From HB2-32-21 sp041603535 (lineage in GTDB: Bacteria; Pseudomonadota; Gammaproteobacteria; Pseudomonadales; Porticoccaceae), in the NCBI GenBank assembly GCA_041603535.1, contig JBFIEE010000004.1, positions 40,179-104,178 of the forward strand: DNA of 64,000 bases, given 5' to 3'. Both the position numbers and the translations under genes were made by a program. Of the stretch, positions 35,431 to 45,088 are shown piece by piece; positions within the stretch are counted from its first letter, which is position 1; each line of letters starts with the position of its first letter. The notes under the pieces were generated by a model. That model did not search any database. It was not told the DNA's origin and saw only the letters and a program-made list of their open reading frames with translations.

Positions 35431-37044
35431 TTACCTAAGCACAAAACCCTCGTAGCCTTTTTCGGCAATCTCATCGCACTTAGCGCGATAATTCTGCTGG
35501 CCACCGGCATAGAGCATAAAGGTGCGTTTTTTATTGGGGTCGTTAACGTTGATACCCATAAACCAGGAGTCCGCGTGGGGGAACAGTGTGCGCTTAGCGG
35601 TGTCATCCACATGGGCTGTCCAGGCGTCCTCAGCTTCTGGGGTAGGCTCAACCCGCTTGAGGTTTTTGTCACGCATATGCGCGAGTAAATCAGTGGTCCA
35701 TTCGACATTTTGCTCTGCACAACGCGGGATGTTACAGAAGGTGGCGCCGTTGTGCGGGCCAACCAGGGTAAACAGGTTGGGGAAGCCGACGATCTGCATA
35801 CCCAGCATGGTGCGCGGGCCATCGGCCCATTTATCTTTCAGCTTCTGGCCATTTATGCCAGATATGTCGATGCGGTTTAGCGCGCCCATAACACCTTCAA
35901 AGCCGGTGGCGTAAACAATGATATCGAGTTCGTATTCTTTATCGCTGCATTTCACACCGGTGGGTGTAATGGCCTCGATGGGCGTATCCGGCAGGCTCAC
36001 CAGGTGGACGTTATCCTGGTTGTAGCACTCAAAATAGTTGGTTTCGAGCGGTACGCGGCGCATGCCAAATCCGTGATTTTTAGGTATCAGCTGTTCAGCG
36101 ACTTTGGGATCCTTGACGCGCTGGCGAATTTTCCGGGCGATAAAGTCGCTGATCATTGCGTTGGCGTCTAATTTGTTCATGATCTCGGAAAAGTTGCCCA
36201 ACCAGATGCCAAAGCCGGGTTTGTTATACAGGTCTTCGAACAATGCTTCCCGCTCTTCTGCCGTTACATCATAAATCGAACGCGGATCAAATTTGTGCAG
36301 AAAGCCGCCAAAGCTGTCTTTACATTCCTTGAACATCTGCGGGTAGTTGGCCCGGATTTTTTCCATTTCGTCTTTTTCGATGCGGCTGTTCTTCAGCGGT
36401 GCACACCACTCAGGGGCAAGCTGAAACACGTAAAGCTCCTTCGCGGTTTTAGCGGCTTCCTGAATAAACTGCACGCCGGTCGCGCCGGTACCGATAACGC
36501 CGACACGCTTACCGCTAAAGTCGTTGTTATTGGCCAGCCCTGCTTTGGGATAGCGAGCGGTGTGTGTCCATTCACCTTTGAAGCTCTCAAGGCCTGGAAT
36601 CTTGGGCAGCTGGAATGCCGATAACGGGCCGGTGGCCGAAATCAGGAAGGTGGCGCTGGCTTTGCTGCCGTCTTCCAGCTCAATATCCCACTTTTGCCCG
36701 GCTTCGTCCCAGGTCGCTTTCGTTACCTTGCTCTGAAACTGGATGTCTTTACGCAGGTCGTATTTGTCGGCGACAAAATTAAGGTATTTTTCAGTTTCCG
36801 GTTGTGGCGAGAAGTGCTCGCTCCAGTCCCATTCTTTTAACACCTCTTCTGACCAGGAGTAACCGTAGGTTTCGCTCTCGGAGTCAAAACGACACCCAGG
36901 GTAATTGTTCCAGTACCAGGTGCCACCGACGCCGGTGCCGGTTTCGTAGGCTTTGACCGAAAAACCTGCCTCACGTAACTTATAAAGTTGGTAAAGGCCG
37001 GTGACACCGACCCCAATGACGATCGCATCGTATTGTGCTGACAT
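35431..37044 (-). CDS. Flavin-containing Baeyer-Villiger-type monooxygenase (1)
   Basis: 537 residues. First FAD motif GVGVTGLYQLYKL (from residue 11), then GGTWYWNNYPGCRFD; NADPH motif GVIGTGATGVQ near 183. The Baeyer-Villiger fingerprint FxGxxxHTxxWP reads FKGEWTHTARYP, with Tyr for Trp. These enzymes insert oxygen next to a ketone to give an ester or lactone. It is a paralog of the gene at 47963; the two mark the edges of the catabolic block and point outward. Confidence 0.87.
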   Translation of the reverse strand: MSAQYDAIVIGVGVTGLYQLYKLREAGFSVKAYETGTGVGGTWYWNNYPGCRFDSESETYGYSWSEEVLKEWDWSEHFSPQPETEKYLNFVADKYDLRKDIQFQSKVTKATWDEAGQKWDIELEDGSKASATFLISATGPLSAFQLPKIPGLESFKGEWTHTARYPKAGLANNNDFSGKRVGVIGTGATGVQFIQEAAKTAKELYVFQLAPEWCAPLKNSRIEKDEMEKIRANYPQMFKECKDSFGGFLHKFDPRSIYDVTAEEREALFEDLYNKPGFGIWLGNFSEIMNKLDANAMISDFIARKIRQRVKDPKVAEQLIPKNHGFGMRRVPLETNYFECYNQDNVHLVSLPDTPIEAITPTGVKCSDKEYELDIIVYATGFEGVMGALNRIDISGINGQKLKDKWADGPRTMLGMQIVGFPNLFTLVGPHNGATFCNIPRCAEQNVEWTTDLLAHMRDKNLKRVEPTPEAEDAWTAHVDDTAKRTLFPHADSWFMGINVNDPNKKRTFMLYAGGQQNYRAKCDEIAEKGYEGFVLR

Positions 37045-37724
37045 GCTTTATCCTCGCTAACGGGTTGTGAAAAGAGGAAGAACAGGGTCAAGGCAGAACA
37101 GTATCGGGTCTCGCAATCACACAATGCTCCGTCTGCCTTTCTAAGTACCCGACTTACCGTAGAGTAATGATCCTCAAAACGATCTGCAATCCCATTGTGA
37201 TGGGTCATGATAAAGCCAGACCGCCAGTGCTACTCGCCGGGGTCGGTTCATAGGCGGCAAGATAGCGAAACTACGATTGGTTGTAGGACCTCGGTACTGC
37301 TGGCGTTGGTGCTGCTGTGACTTTGCTGTTAGTTGCTCCCGGTGCCATGTGACTCCGGTGCTGACCCTTTCACTTAAGGCCTGCGGCGGGGACGACAAAC
37401 CAGAACGAAGTGGCGGTTTGACGTTCCCACTGCCTGTCCCTGTTAAGTTGACGGTGAATTTCTTTGCTCGATAGCTGTAACCCTGTCTCTGATGTCATTC
37501 AGCACTAAAAATGCGCCGAAAAAAACCGCCTCAAAAATCTGCTCTTAGGTCAGATAGTCTCCGGCGATTTTTGTTATTTGGCAATGTCGTATCGCCAGGT
37601 CGGGCAGGCTGTTCTACACTCACCGACGTAAAGCCTTTCTTGCACCAGGCCGCTTTTCGCCACATAAATAGAAATTGTTTCTATAACGCGAATAAAAATA
37701 GCTTTCAGCACGGGAATAAAACTT
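37045..37724. other. 680-bp divergent spacer
   Basis: It lies between monooxygenase 1 (minus) and the dioxygenase gene (plus), so it must carry promoters for both. Several frames of 60–120 codons are open, but none has family similarity, a good ribosome-binding site or sensible codon use. A small hairpin CCCATtgtgATGGG lies at 37192–37205. No gene is supported. Confidence 0.45.
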
Positions 37725-38576
37725 ATGTCATCCCGCCAACTTCCTGATACTGCAACTCACCTGGAGACCATTGCCCAGCAGGGCTTCACCGTGGTGCCCG
37801 ATGTTATCAGCCCCGAGCAGGTCGCTGAAATTCGCCACTGCCTGCTAACCCTTGAGCAGCAGGGCAGGATGCCCTTCAGTGCCAATGATTTCGAAGGCTT
37901 CCGCACCGCCCGTCTCTACAACCTGCTGAATTACAGCGATATATTTACTCCGTTGCCCATACATGAGACGTTGCTGGCGATAGGCGAAGGCTTACTGGAT
38001 AAGGGGCTGTTGCTGTCTTCCATTTCGGCAATCATCATGCATCCCGGCGAAACGGCCCAGCCCATTCACGCCGATACCCAGTTACTTAACCTCGCGCGGC
38101 CCCATGTGCCGATTTCGGTCGCCTGCATGATCGCAATATCGGACTATACCGCCGAAACCGGGGCTACCAGGGTGGTGCCCGGCAGTCATTTGCTGGCACA
38201 ACCACCAACCTACGGCGGCGAATTTGCCGAGGCGGTGCCGGTAGAGTTCAACGCCGGTAGCGCCCTGTTGTTTGACAGCCAGCTGTGGCACGGCGGCGGC
38301 GCCAATATCAGTAAAACCCCGAGAATAGGCGTGGTGTTCGCCTATTGCGCCGGCTGGACCCGACCCCAGGAAAACCTGCTGCTGGGCATACCTCGTGATA
38401 GGGCGATGCAATTTCCGCGACGACTGCAGGAATTACTGGGTTACAGCATCTATAAGGGCCAGTGGGGGCACATTGAGCGGCAGGATCCCATCGAACTGAT
38501 CGGCGCACCCGCCGGGCGGGGCATGGTCTGGGATGCCAGTGAACGCCGCTTCGGCCGCAAAAAATCTGGGGAATAA
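37725..38576 (+). CDS. Phytanoyl-CoA dioxygenase family protein (1)
   Basis: 283 residues. The Fe(II) facial triad is visible: H115 and D117 (HADTQ) and a distal His near 188 (LWHGGGAN), with an Arg (PRIGVV) for 2-oxoglutarate. The family hydroxylates lipids and other hydrophobic substrates at unactivated carbons. A paralog lies at 50450. It is convergent with the esterase gene. Confidence 0.87.
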   Translation: MSSRQLPDTATHLETIAQQGFTVVPDVISPEQVAEIRHCLLTLEQQGRMPFSANDFEGFRTARLYNLLNYSDIFTPLPIHETLLAIGEGLLDKGLLLSSISAIIMHPGETAQPIHADTQLLNLARPHVPISVACMIAISDYTAETGATRVVPGSHLLAQPPTYGGEFAEAVPVEFNAGSALLFDSQLWHGGGANISKTPRIGVVFAYCAGWTRPQENLLLGIPRDRAMQFPRRLQELLGYSIYKGQWGHIERQDPIELIGAPAGRGMVWDASERRFGRKKSGE

Positions 38577-38634
38577 CCCGGTGTACAGCCAAACCAGACT
38601 CATCCACGGAGCGTTCTCTGATATTATCGACGAC

Positions 38635-38660
38635 CACTATCGGCGAGCACTATCGGCGAG
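38635..38660. repeat. 13-bp tandem duplication
   Basis: CACTATCGGCGAG occurs twice in direct succession, followed by a third partial copy, in the spacer between the convergent dioxygenase and esterase genes. Confidence 0.8.
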
Positions 38661-38703
38661 CACTACGTCGAGCCTCCCGATCTCTGGGAAAATTACTTGG
38701 GGG

Positions 38704-39657
38704 CTAAATATCGCCACCCTGATGACCAAAAGCGGTGCGTAATGCGGCGCTTGCCCGCGCGATAAATTCCCTGCCTTCATCAATTGCGCCAGCAAAGGAT
38801 ACAAAACCATGAATCTGATTTTCATAGCAGATGTATTCGACGTCCACTCCCGCCGTCTGCAAACACTGAGCATAGGCTGCGGCTTCATCGCATAGCGGGT
38901 CAAAACCCGCGGTCATCACCAGCGCTGGAGGCAGCCCCGCCAGTTGATCGCCGAGCACGGGGGAAGCTCGGTAGTCTTCCCTGTCTTCTACAGAGCCAAG
39001 ATATTGCTCTCTAAACCAGGCCATCGCAGCAGTTGTCAGATAATAACCGTCGCTATTGCGTCGATAAGAATCCCAGTGATGGTGGGTATCACAAACCGGA
39101 TAAACCAGAAGCTGATAGACCAGTGCGGGCCCGCTCTGGCGCAGGGCCATTTGCGAAACAGCAGCGGCTAGATTACCCCCGGCGCTGTCGCCAGCGATGG
39201 CGACTTTGTCGGCGTTACCTCCTAAGGCGTCGGCATTTGCCGCGACCCAGGTTAACACCGCATAACAATCCTCTGCAGCCGCCGGAAATTTATGCTCGGG
39301 CGCTAAACGATAATCCGGCACGACGACGATGCAACTGGCGCCATCGGCATAATGCCGTGCTTCATTTTCGTGGCTATCGAGACCGCCAATCACCCAGCCA
39401 CTGCCGTGGCAATAGATCAGTACCGGCGCTGAGTTCGGCAGGTTATGGGGTTTGAACACGCGGCAGGTAATCGCACCGTCCGGCCCTGGCACCTGGATGT
39501 CCTCGACTTTGGCCATTTCTGGTCCTGCCCAGCCATACATTTTCAGCACCGCACCCATCATCTTGCGGGCCTGTTCGGGTGTGCTGTCCATGATCGATGG
39601 CGCGTCGCTGGCATGCGCGCGGTCGACGATGGCCCTGGCCTGGGAGTCGAGTGTCAT
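38704..39657 (-). CDS. Alpha/beta hydrolase, HSL-type esterase/lipase
   Basis: 317 residues. The oxyanion-hole motif reads YCHGSGWVIGG (HGGG type), the nucleophile elbow is GDSAGGN, and Asp (FDPLCDE) and His (NQIHGF) complete the triad. Hormone-sensitive-lipase family enzymes cut esters and lactones. In this setting it may open the product of a Baeyer-Villiger step. Its start follows the amidohydrolase stop by 9 bp, so the two form one unit. Confidence 0.88.
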   Translation of the reverse strand: MTLDSQARAIVDRAHASDAPSIMDSTPEQARKMMGAVLKMYGWAGPEMAKVEDIQVPGPDGAITCRVFKPHNLPNSAPVLIYCHGSGWVIGGLDSHENEARHYADGASCIVVVPDYRLAPEHKFPAAAEDCYAVLTWVAANADALGGNADKVAIAGDSAGGNLAAAVSQMALRQSGPALVYQLLVYPVCDTHHHWDSYRRNSDGYYLTTAAMAWFREQYLGSVEDREDYRASPVLGDQLAGLPPALVMTAGFDPLCDEAAAYAQCLQTAGVDVEYICYENQIHGFVSFAGAIDEGREFIARASAALRTAFGHQGGDI

Positions 39658-39666
39658 ATCAATGGC

Positions 39667-40878
39667 CTAATTCAGTGAGTCGAAGCCGAACAGGCACTGG
39701 GCATTTTTGGCCAGTACTTTTTCGCGCTCGGCGTCGGATAAACAGCCCATGGTGCGCTCAATGGCCTGTGCGGAGTAGGGCCATGAACCTTCGTGATGGG
39801 GATAATCGTCGGCCCACATAATGTTGTCGAGCAAACCGTACTCTTTGGCAGTCAATATACCCACCCGATCTTCCTGGAAACTGGCAAAACCGTGGGCCTT
39901 AAAATAATCACTGGGCAAACCCTGCAATTTGGGACGTACGTACATGTGGTGTTTTTTGTAGGCCTCGTCCATGGCATCCAGGGCCCAGGCCAGCCAGCCA
40001 ATACCGGCTTCGATCAGGCCGAATTTGATCCCGGGAAAGCGTTCGAGCACGCCTGAGGCGCACAGGGTAACCACCGGTTCGACGGCGGGCGTCAGTGCGT
40101 GCGCGACGTAATTGATGATGGCGCCGCCGTTGCCCGAGGCGAGGCGGGGATCGGATCCGGTGGAAATATGAAAGGTAATGGGCAGGCCGATCTCCTGCAG
40201 GCCCGCCCACAGGCGGTCGTATTCTGGAGAGTTGTAGTTTGCCTGGCCCGATTGATGGGGGCCAAAGTGGGGCTTAACGGGCAGGGTGAAGCCAAGAAAA
40301 CCGCGTTTGGCCAGGTCGTTGATGTCCTGTAGCGTGGCGTCTATGTTTGCCGGCGACAGCGCACCCATCACGTTTATGCGGTGAAAGTGAGCTCCGTAGA
40401 TTTCGTGAACGTAGTCGTTATATGCCCGACACTGGGCGAGGGAGAATTCGACGTCAGTGGTGTACCACATGGCCAGGCCGCGATTGGCGAAGGTTACTTC
40501 GGCATCTACGCCATCGGCCGCCAGGGCCGCGAGTCGCCCTGCTGGATCCTGGGGCGCATTGCCGCGCAAGCCGTCCATACCCTGATGAATATTGGTACGA
40601 ATTTTTGTTCTGCGGCCACCTTCGCTGATGGCCCAGCGATCGCCTTTTTCGTCCGTAATGACCTGGGGAAGCCTTGACTGAAACTTTTCATCCAGTCGAT
40701 CGTACAAAAAATTACGGTCTTCATTCAGGTGGCCATCGGCCGAAATCATCAAATACTTGTTGGGGTCCCCCGGTCGCGCCGTCCTCGTCCAGCCGTCGAT
40801 GCCGGGCGTTTCAAGACGCCAGTCATTGGCACTGTCCCGCGCAGCTGCCCTGGCAATCGCGCTCGCGTAATCAGTCAT
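39667..40878 (-). CDS. Amidohydrolase-2 family protein
   Basis: 403 residues. The TIM-barrel start ISADGHLNE (DxHxxE) and later LIEAGIGWLAWALDAMDEAY and MWADDYPHHEGSWPYSA (D near the end) match the amidohydrolase-2 group, which includes metal-dependent decarboxylases and hydrolases such as ACMSD-like enzymes. Members are frequent in steroid and aromatic catabolic loci. Reaction here unknown. It is cotranscribed with the esterase. Confidence 0.82.
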   Translation of the reverse strand: MTDYASAIARAAARDSANDWRLETPGIDGWTRTARPGDPNKYLMISADGHLNEDRNFLYDRLDEKFQSRLPQVITDEKGDRWAISEGGRRTKIRTNIHQGMDGLRGNAPQDPAGRLAALAADGVDAEVTFANRGLAMWYTTDVEFSLAQCRAYNDYVHEIYGAHFHRINVMGALSPANIDATLQDINDLAKRGFLGFTLPVKPHFGPHQSGQANYNSPEYDRLWAGLQEIGLPITFHISTGSDPRLASGNGGAIINYVAHALTPAVEPVVTLCASGVLERFPGIKFGLIEAGIGWLAWALDAMDEAYKKHHMYVRPKLQGLPSDYFKAHGFASFQEDRVGILTAKEYGLLDNIMWADDYPHHEGSWPYSAQAIERTMGCLSDAEREKVLAKNAQCLFGFDSLN

Positions 40879-40987
40879 TTGCGCAGCCTCCCACCAGGGT
40901 TATCTTCCCGGGTTACCTTCAAACTATAGACCGTGTGAATAATTTTTCAGCTATATATTTTGCTTGTTTCCCCGATTTTCGTTCACT

Positions 40988-41057
40988 ATAGCAATGCCCA
41001 CATAGCAATGCCCATATAACAATGACCATACAGCAGTGCCCATACAGCAGTGCCCAT
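40988..41057. repeat. 14-bp tandem repeat, five copies
   Basis: The unit ATAGCAATGCCCAT occurs five times head to tail; the last two copies are identical (ACAGCAGTGCCCAT). It lies in the divergent spacer between the amidohydrolase and sulfotransferase genes, ending 23 bp before the sulfotransferase ATG. Confidence 0.88.
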
Positions 41058-41080
41058 TCCAATAGCCAGGAAGTATAAAT

Positions 41081-42028
41081 ATGACTGACCTATCTACATC
41101 GTCAGCGTCGCCGTTACCTGAAGTGACTCGTGTTTATCAAAACCATCATATCGACAGCACCCGTTGGCAGGTGGTAAACCCGCGTCCAGATGACATTGTC
41201 ATTGCCACCACACAAAAATCCGGCACCACCTGGATGCAGCAGATCGTCTCGTTACTGATTTTTCAGGATGAAGCGCCACCGGGACCTTTTCACGATATCT
41301 CGGCCTATGTGGATATGCGCCTGTCGGATCGCAACAGCCTCGCGCAAATGCTTGAGGCACAGCGCCATCGCCGCTTTCTGAAAACCCATCTGGCGCTGGA
41401 CGGCTTTCCGTTGCACCCTGAAGTGAAGCATATCTTTGTCAGCCGCGATGGCCGCGATATGGCGATGTCGCTGTGGAATAACTATTTCAATTATTCAAAA
41501 GAATTCCTGGGCATATTGGCCAATTATCCGGACCGAGTTGGCGCTGCCTTTCCACCTGCCGGGGATGATATTCACGAATTTCTGAATAACTGGCTGAGCC
41601 GTGGCTGGTTTGACTGGGAAGGTGATGGCTATCCCTATTGGTCCAATCTTCACACTGTAAAAACCTGGTGGGAATACCGTCATTTACCCAATGTATTGTT
41701 TATCCATTACAACGATCTATTGGCGGACAGGGCGGGCCAGATCAAGCGCATCGCCAATTACCTTGATATTGATATATCGCCGGAAATGCACCGCAGAATT
41801 ACTGAACTGGCATCTTTTGACTCCATGAAAGAACGCGCGCCGGAAGAGATTCCCATGGCGAAAACCTTTTTCGAGGGCGGCTCAGATATTTTTATCAACA
41901 AGGGCACCAATGGGCGCTGGAAGGATGTGATGACGCCGGCCCAGCTCGCCCAGTACGACCGGCGAGTCAAAGAAACACTAAGCCCGGACTGCGCCCGCTG
42001 GCTGGAAAATGGTGGGGCTTTCGACTGA
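41081..42028 (+). CDS. PAPS-dependent sulfotransferase
   Basis: 315 residues. The 5'-phosphosulfate loop QKSGTTWMQQ (from residue 45), the 3'-phosphate motif FVSRDGRDMAMSLWN and the late GTNGRWKDVMT are all present, as in cytosolic sulfotransferases of steroids and alcohols. It would transfer sulfate from PAPS to a hydroxyl group. Such an enzyme within a catabolic block is unusual. GGAAG precedes the ATG at 41081, with the 14-bp repeat just upstream. Confidence 0.88.
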   Translation: MTDLSTSSASPLPEVTRVYQNHHIDSTRWQVVNPRPDDIVIATTQKSGTTWMQQIVSLLIFQDEAPPGPFHDISAYVDMRLSDRNSLAQMLEAQRHRRFLKTHLALDGFPLHPEVKHIFVSRDGRDMAMSLWNNYFNYSKEFLGILANYPDRVGAAFPPAGDDIHEFLNNWLSRGWFDWEGDGYPYWSNLHTVKTWWEYRHLPNVLFIHYNDLLADRAGQIKRIANYLDIDISPEMHRRITELASFDSMKERAPEEIPMAKTFFEGGSDIFINKGTNGRWKDVMTPAQLAQYDRRVKETLSPDCARWLENGGAFD

Positions 42029-42101
42029 GCCTGGATCGACTGGATGCGCTGGTTCAGGTTCCAGCATAGGTGCCAGGTGATCAGGCTGCGCTCACTATGC
42101 G

Positions 42102-42854
42102 TTATTTAGCGGTATAACCACCATCGACAACTACTTCGGCGCCATTAACATAGCTCGATTCATCCGAGGCCAGGAATAACACGGGGTAGGATAGCTCAAT
42201 CGGTTCAGCGACTCGGCCAAGAATGGTGCTGGTGAGCATGGCGTCGATAAAACCGGGTTCTTGCATGACCCGACTGGTACCGCGAGTGCGTACGGCGCCG
42301 GGGTGAACACTGTTGCAGCGGATATTGTATTTGGCGTAATCAACAGCGATGGATTTAGTCAATAAACGCACGGCGCCCTTGCCCGCCTGGTAGGCCGCCT
42401 GAGTCGGCATGCCGGCGATACCTGAAATTGACGAAATATTAACGATGGAGCCACCCCCCGCGGCCTGCATTGCTGGCAGCATAATTTTGCAGCCCAGAAA
42501 TATGCTTTTGGCGCACACGTCCATAATGAGATTCCACTCGTCCAGGGTGGCATCTTTGGCGCTCTTGAAGGAAGCGATGGCGGCATTGTTGATCAATATG
42601 TCGGCTTTGCCGTAATGCGCCATGGTTGCTGCAGCGACCTTTTTCCAGTCCTCTTCGCTAGCGACATCCTGGCCGACAAAGATGGCTTCGCCACCGCTGG
42701 CAACGATCTCGTCAACGATCTTTTGCCCCGGCTCTTCGCGGCGGTCGGTGACCAGCAGACGCGCGCCTTCCTGTGAAAATAGTCGACAGTGGGACGCACC
42801 CATACCGTCGGCGCCGCCCGTGATAACTGCTATTTTCCCTTCTAATCGACCCAT
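42102..42854 (-). CDS. Classical SDR dehydrogenase (A1)
   Basis: 250 residues. TGGADGMGASH cofactor motif, NNAA, catalytic Ser (ISSISG) and YQAGK are intact, with Asp after beta-2 (TDRREE) indicating NAD(H). It is a paralog of the next gene (A2), with which it shares GxGxxH and IRxNSVHPG. Likely an alcohol/ketone oxidoreductase of the block. GGGAGAAC precedes the start. Confidence 0.88.
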   Translation of the reverse strand: MGRLEGKIAVITGGADGMGASHCRLFSQEGARLLVTDRREEPGQKIVDEIVASGGEAIFVGQDVASEEDWKKVAAATMAHYGKADILINNAAIASFKSAKDATLDEWNLIMDVCAKSIFLGCKIMLPAMQAAGGGSIVNISSISGIAGMPTQAAYQAGKGAVRLLTKSIAVDYAKYNIRCNSVHPGAVRTRGTSRVMQEPGFIDAMLTSTILGRVAEPIELSYPVLFLASDESSYVNGAEVVVDGGYTAK

Positions 42855-42913
42855 TATGTTCTCCCGCTGTGATTAAGGGTTTCCCCAATCACAGTTACGT
42901 ATTTTATTAGTTG

Positions 42914-43666
42914 CTATACCGTCGTGTAGCCGCCGTCGACGACCAATTCGGAGCCAGTCATATAGGACGACTCGTCTGATGCCAGCAGTAAAACGGCATA
43001 AGAGACCTCGATGGGCTCAGCCATGCGTTCCAAAATAGTCGTCGCCAGCACCTGCTTGATAGCCGCCTCGTTGTTGGCCAGGTCGCCCAGGATCGGTGTG
43101 CGAATCACGCCGGGATGGATCGAATTAACCCGAATGTTGTATTTGGCATAATCCACAGCACAGGATTTGGTCAGCATGCGAACAGCGCCCTTGGAGGCCT
43201 GGTAGGCCGCTGCATTGGGCGCGCCAATAATCCCGTAAATCGATGAAATATTAACGATTGAACCGCCGCCAGTCTTTTCCATCGTGGGCACCACCGTCTT
43301 GCAACCCAAAAATACGCCTGTTGAATTTACCGCCATGGTGAGATCCCAATCTTCCACGGTAGTGGTTTCGTTGGGTTTGGAAATCACGATGCCCGCATTA
43401 TTGATGAGAATATCGATCTTGTCGTAGGCGGCAACAGCCTGGTCGATAACGCTCTGCCACTGTTCTTCGCTGGCAACATCGTGGTGGATGAAGATGGCTT
43501 CGCCACCTTCATCACGTATTTGCTGAGCTGTGGCCTCGCCAGCCTCGGTGTTTATATCGGTGACTACGACCCTGGCGCCTTCTCGCGCCAGCAACAGACA
43601 GTGAGACTCCCCCATGCCCATGGCCCCGCCAGTGACCAGTGCTACTTTTCCGTCTACACGGCCCAT
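42914..43666 (-). CDS. Classical SDR dehydrogenase (A2)
   Basis: 250 residues. TGGAMGMGESH, NNAG, ISSIYG and YQASK are intact; the Asp in VTDINTE suggests NAD(H). Close to the A1 paralog 60 bp downstream, so a tandem duplication is likely. CAGGAG lies 8 bp before the ATG. It is divergent from the CoA-transferase gene. Confidence 0.88.
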   Translation of the reverse strand: MGRVDGKVALVTGGAMGMGESHCLLLAREGARVVVTDINTEAGEATAQQIRDEGGEAIFIHHDVASEEQWQSVIDQAVAAYDKIDILINNAGIVISKPNETTTVEDWDLTMAVNSTGVFLGCKTVVPTMEKTGGGSIVNISSIYGIIGAPNAAAYQASKGAVRMLTKSCAVDYAKYNIRVNSIHPGVIRTPILGDLANNEAAIKQVLATTILERMAEPIEVSYAVLLLASDESSYMTGSELVVDGGYTTV

Positions 43667-43840
43667 TTCTTTCTCCTGTATCGTGCCGGGCTCCAGGGAG
43701 CTTGCACTGGATAGCGTTTATATTCTATTTTGCATTGTGGTCTATATTGGAGGGGTCAGCAAAATAAAAATAGCACAAACTCCCCCGGTCTGGCCGCCAG
43801 GCCAGGTTTTATAAAATTAGAATGATTGACTGGAGTAAAC

Positions 43841-45049
43841 ATGGAACACATTCTGTCGGGTTACAAAGTCCTCGATTTCACCCACTTTCTTGCCGGTCCA
43901 ACGACCACGCGGATCATGGCGGAGATGGGCGCCGAAGTTATCAAGGTCGAACTTTTCCCGGCAGGTGATTCGGTGCGGCAGATCGCATTTTTGAAAAATG
44001 GTCGCAGCGGCTACTATGTGCAACAAAATCGCGGCAAGAAGAGTTTGTGTATCGATGTTAAAAAACCGCAAGGTTTGAAAGTAATCAAGGAATTACTCCG
44101 CGAGGTCGATGTAGTAACAGAGAACTTTTCTGTCGGCGCGATGGCCCGGATGGGGCTGGGCTGGGAAGAGATTCATAAGATTAATCCTCGCATTGTGATG
44201 AGTTCGATAACCGCTTTTGGTCAGACCGGGCCGCTGTCGCATCTTTCCGGCTTTGACGCCATCGGACAGGCCTATGCCGGGGTCACCGATATGATTGGCG
44301 ACCCCAATGGTCCTCCATCTTTCCCCATGTTGGGTATCGGTGATGTGATGACAGGGGTTCACGCACTGGCTGCCATTGGATTTGCGCTGTTGCATCGTGA
44401 AAAAACCGGTAAAGGCCAGTATCTGGATACCACACTCCTGGACAGTTATTTCCACTGTCACGAGATTAATGTGCAGATCGCCAGTTGCACCAAAGGGGCG
44501 ATGGTGCCTACCCGCAGCGGCTCTCATCACTTTGCCCTGTCGCCTGCCGGTATCTTCAAGGGTAAAAAGCGCTACATGTTTATTGCCGGACTACTGCATT
44601 TCTGGGAGGGAGTGGCGAAAGCCATCGACCGCGAAGATTTAATTACCGATCCTCTCTATAAAACCAATGAATTGCGTGTGGCCAATAATGATGCTCTGGT
44701 GGAGATCATTGAGAGCTGGATTCAGAACCAGGAAAGTGACGAAGTGGCGCTGAAAATACTGGAAGACGCCCATGTTCCGGTCGCGCCGATACTGTCTGTG
44801 CAAGAGGCCATGGATCATCCTCATCTTATAGAACGGCGAACCGTGCGAACCATTAACGATCCCGTCATGGGGGAGTTTCAAATTCCCGGTATGCCCCTGC
44901 GGTTTTCTGATTTTCCTGATGAATTGCCCCTGGAAGCTGTGGCGCTGGGAGAAAGTAATCGGGAAATATTAACGAATTATCTTGGCTATTCCAGTGCAGA
45001 TATCGATCGCTTATATGAAGCGGGTGTAATCAAGACCGAGGGCAAATAA
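43841..45049 (+). CDS. CaiB/BaiF-family CoA-transferase
   Basis: 402 residues from the ATG at 43841 with GGAG upstream. The opening DFTHFLAGPTTTRIMAEMGAEVIKVE is the class III CoA-transferase signature, and the catalytic aspartate lies in GIGDVMTGVHALAAIG. These enzymes move CoA between carboxylic acids (bile acid, carnitine, oxalate types). In this block it would activate the acid released by lactone or ester opening for beta-oxidation-like steps. Two SDR genes follow. Confidence 0.9.
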   Translation: MEHILSGYKVLDFTHFLAGPTTTRIMAEMGAEVIKVELFPAGDSVRQIAFLKNGRSGYYVQQNRGKKSLCIDVKKPQGLKVIKELLREVDVVTENFSVGAMARMGLGWEEIHKINPRIVMSSITAFGQTGPLSHLSGFDAIGQAYAGVTDMIGDPNGPPSFPMLGIGDVMTGVHALAAIGFALLHREKTGKGQYLDTTLLDSYFHCHEINVQIASCTKGAMVPTRSGSHHFALSPAGIFKGKKRYMFIAGLLHFWEGVAKAIDREDLITDPLYKTNELRVANNDALVEIIESWIQNQESDEVALKILEDAHVPVAPILSVQEAMDHPHLIERRTVRTINDPVMGEFQIPGMPLRFSDFPDELPLEAVALGESNREILTNYLGYSSADIDRLYEAGVIKTEGK

Positions 45050-45088
45050 CAGTTAAGTAACAATTTAAAACTAAAAAGAGGAAATACG

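Noticed and set aside
40988..41057. Possible CRISPR array
   Set aside because: The 14-bp units are contiguous with no spacers, and no cas genes are present.
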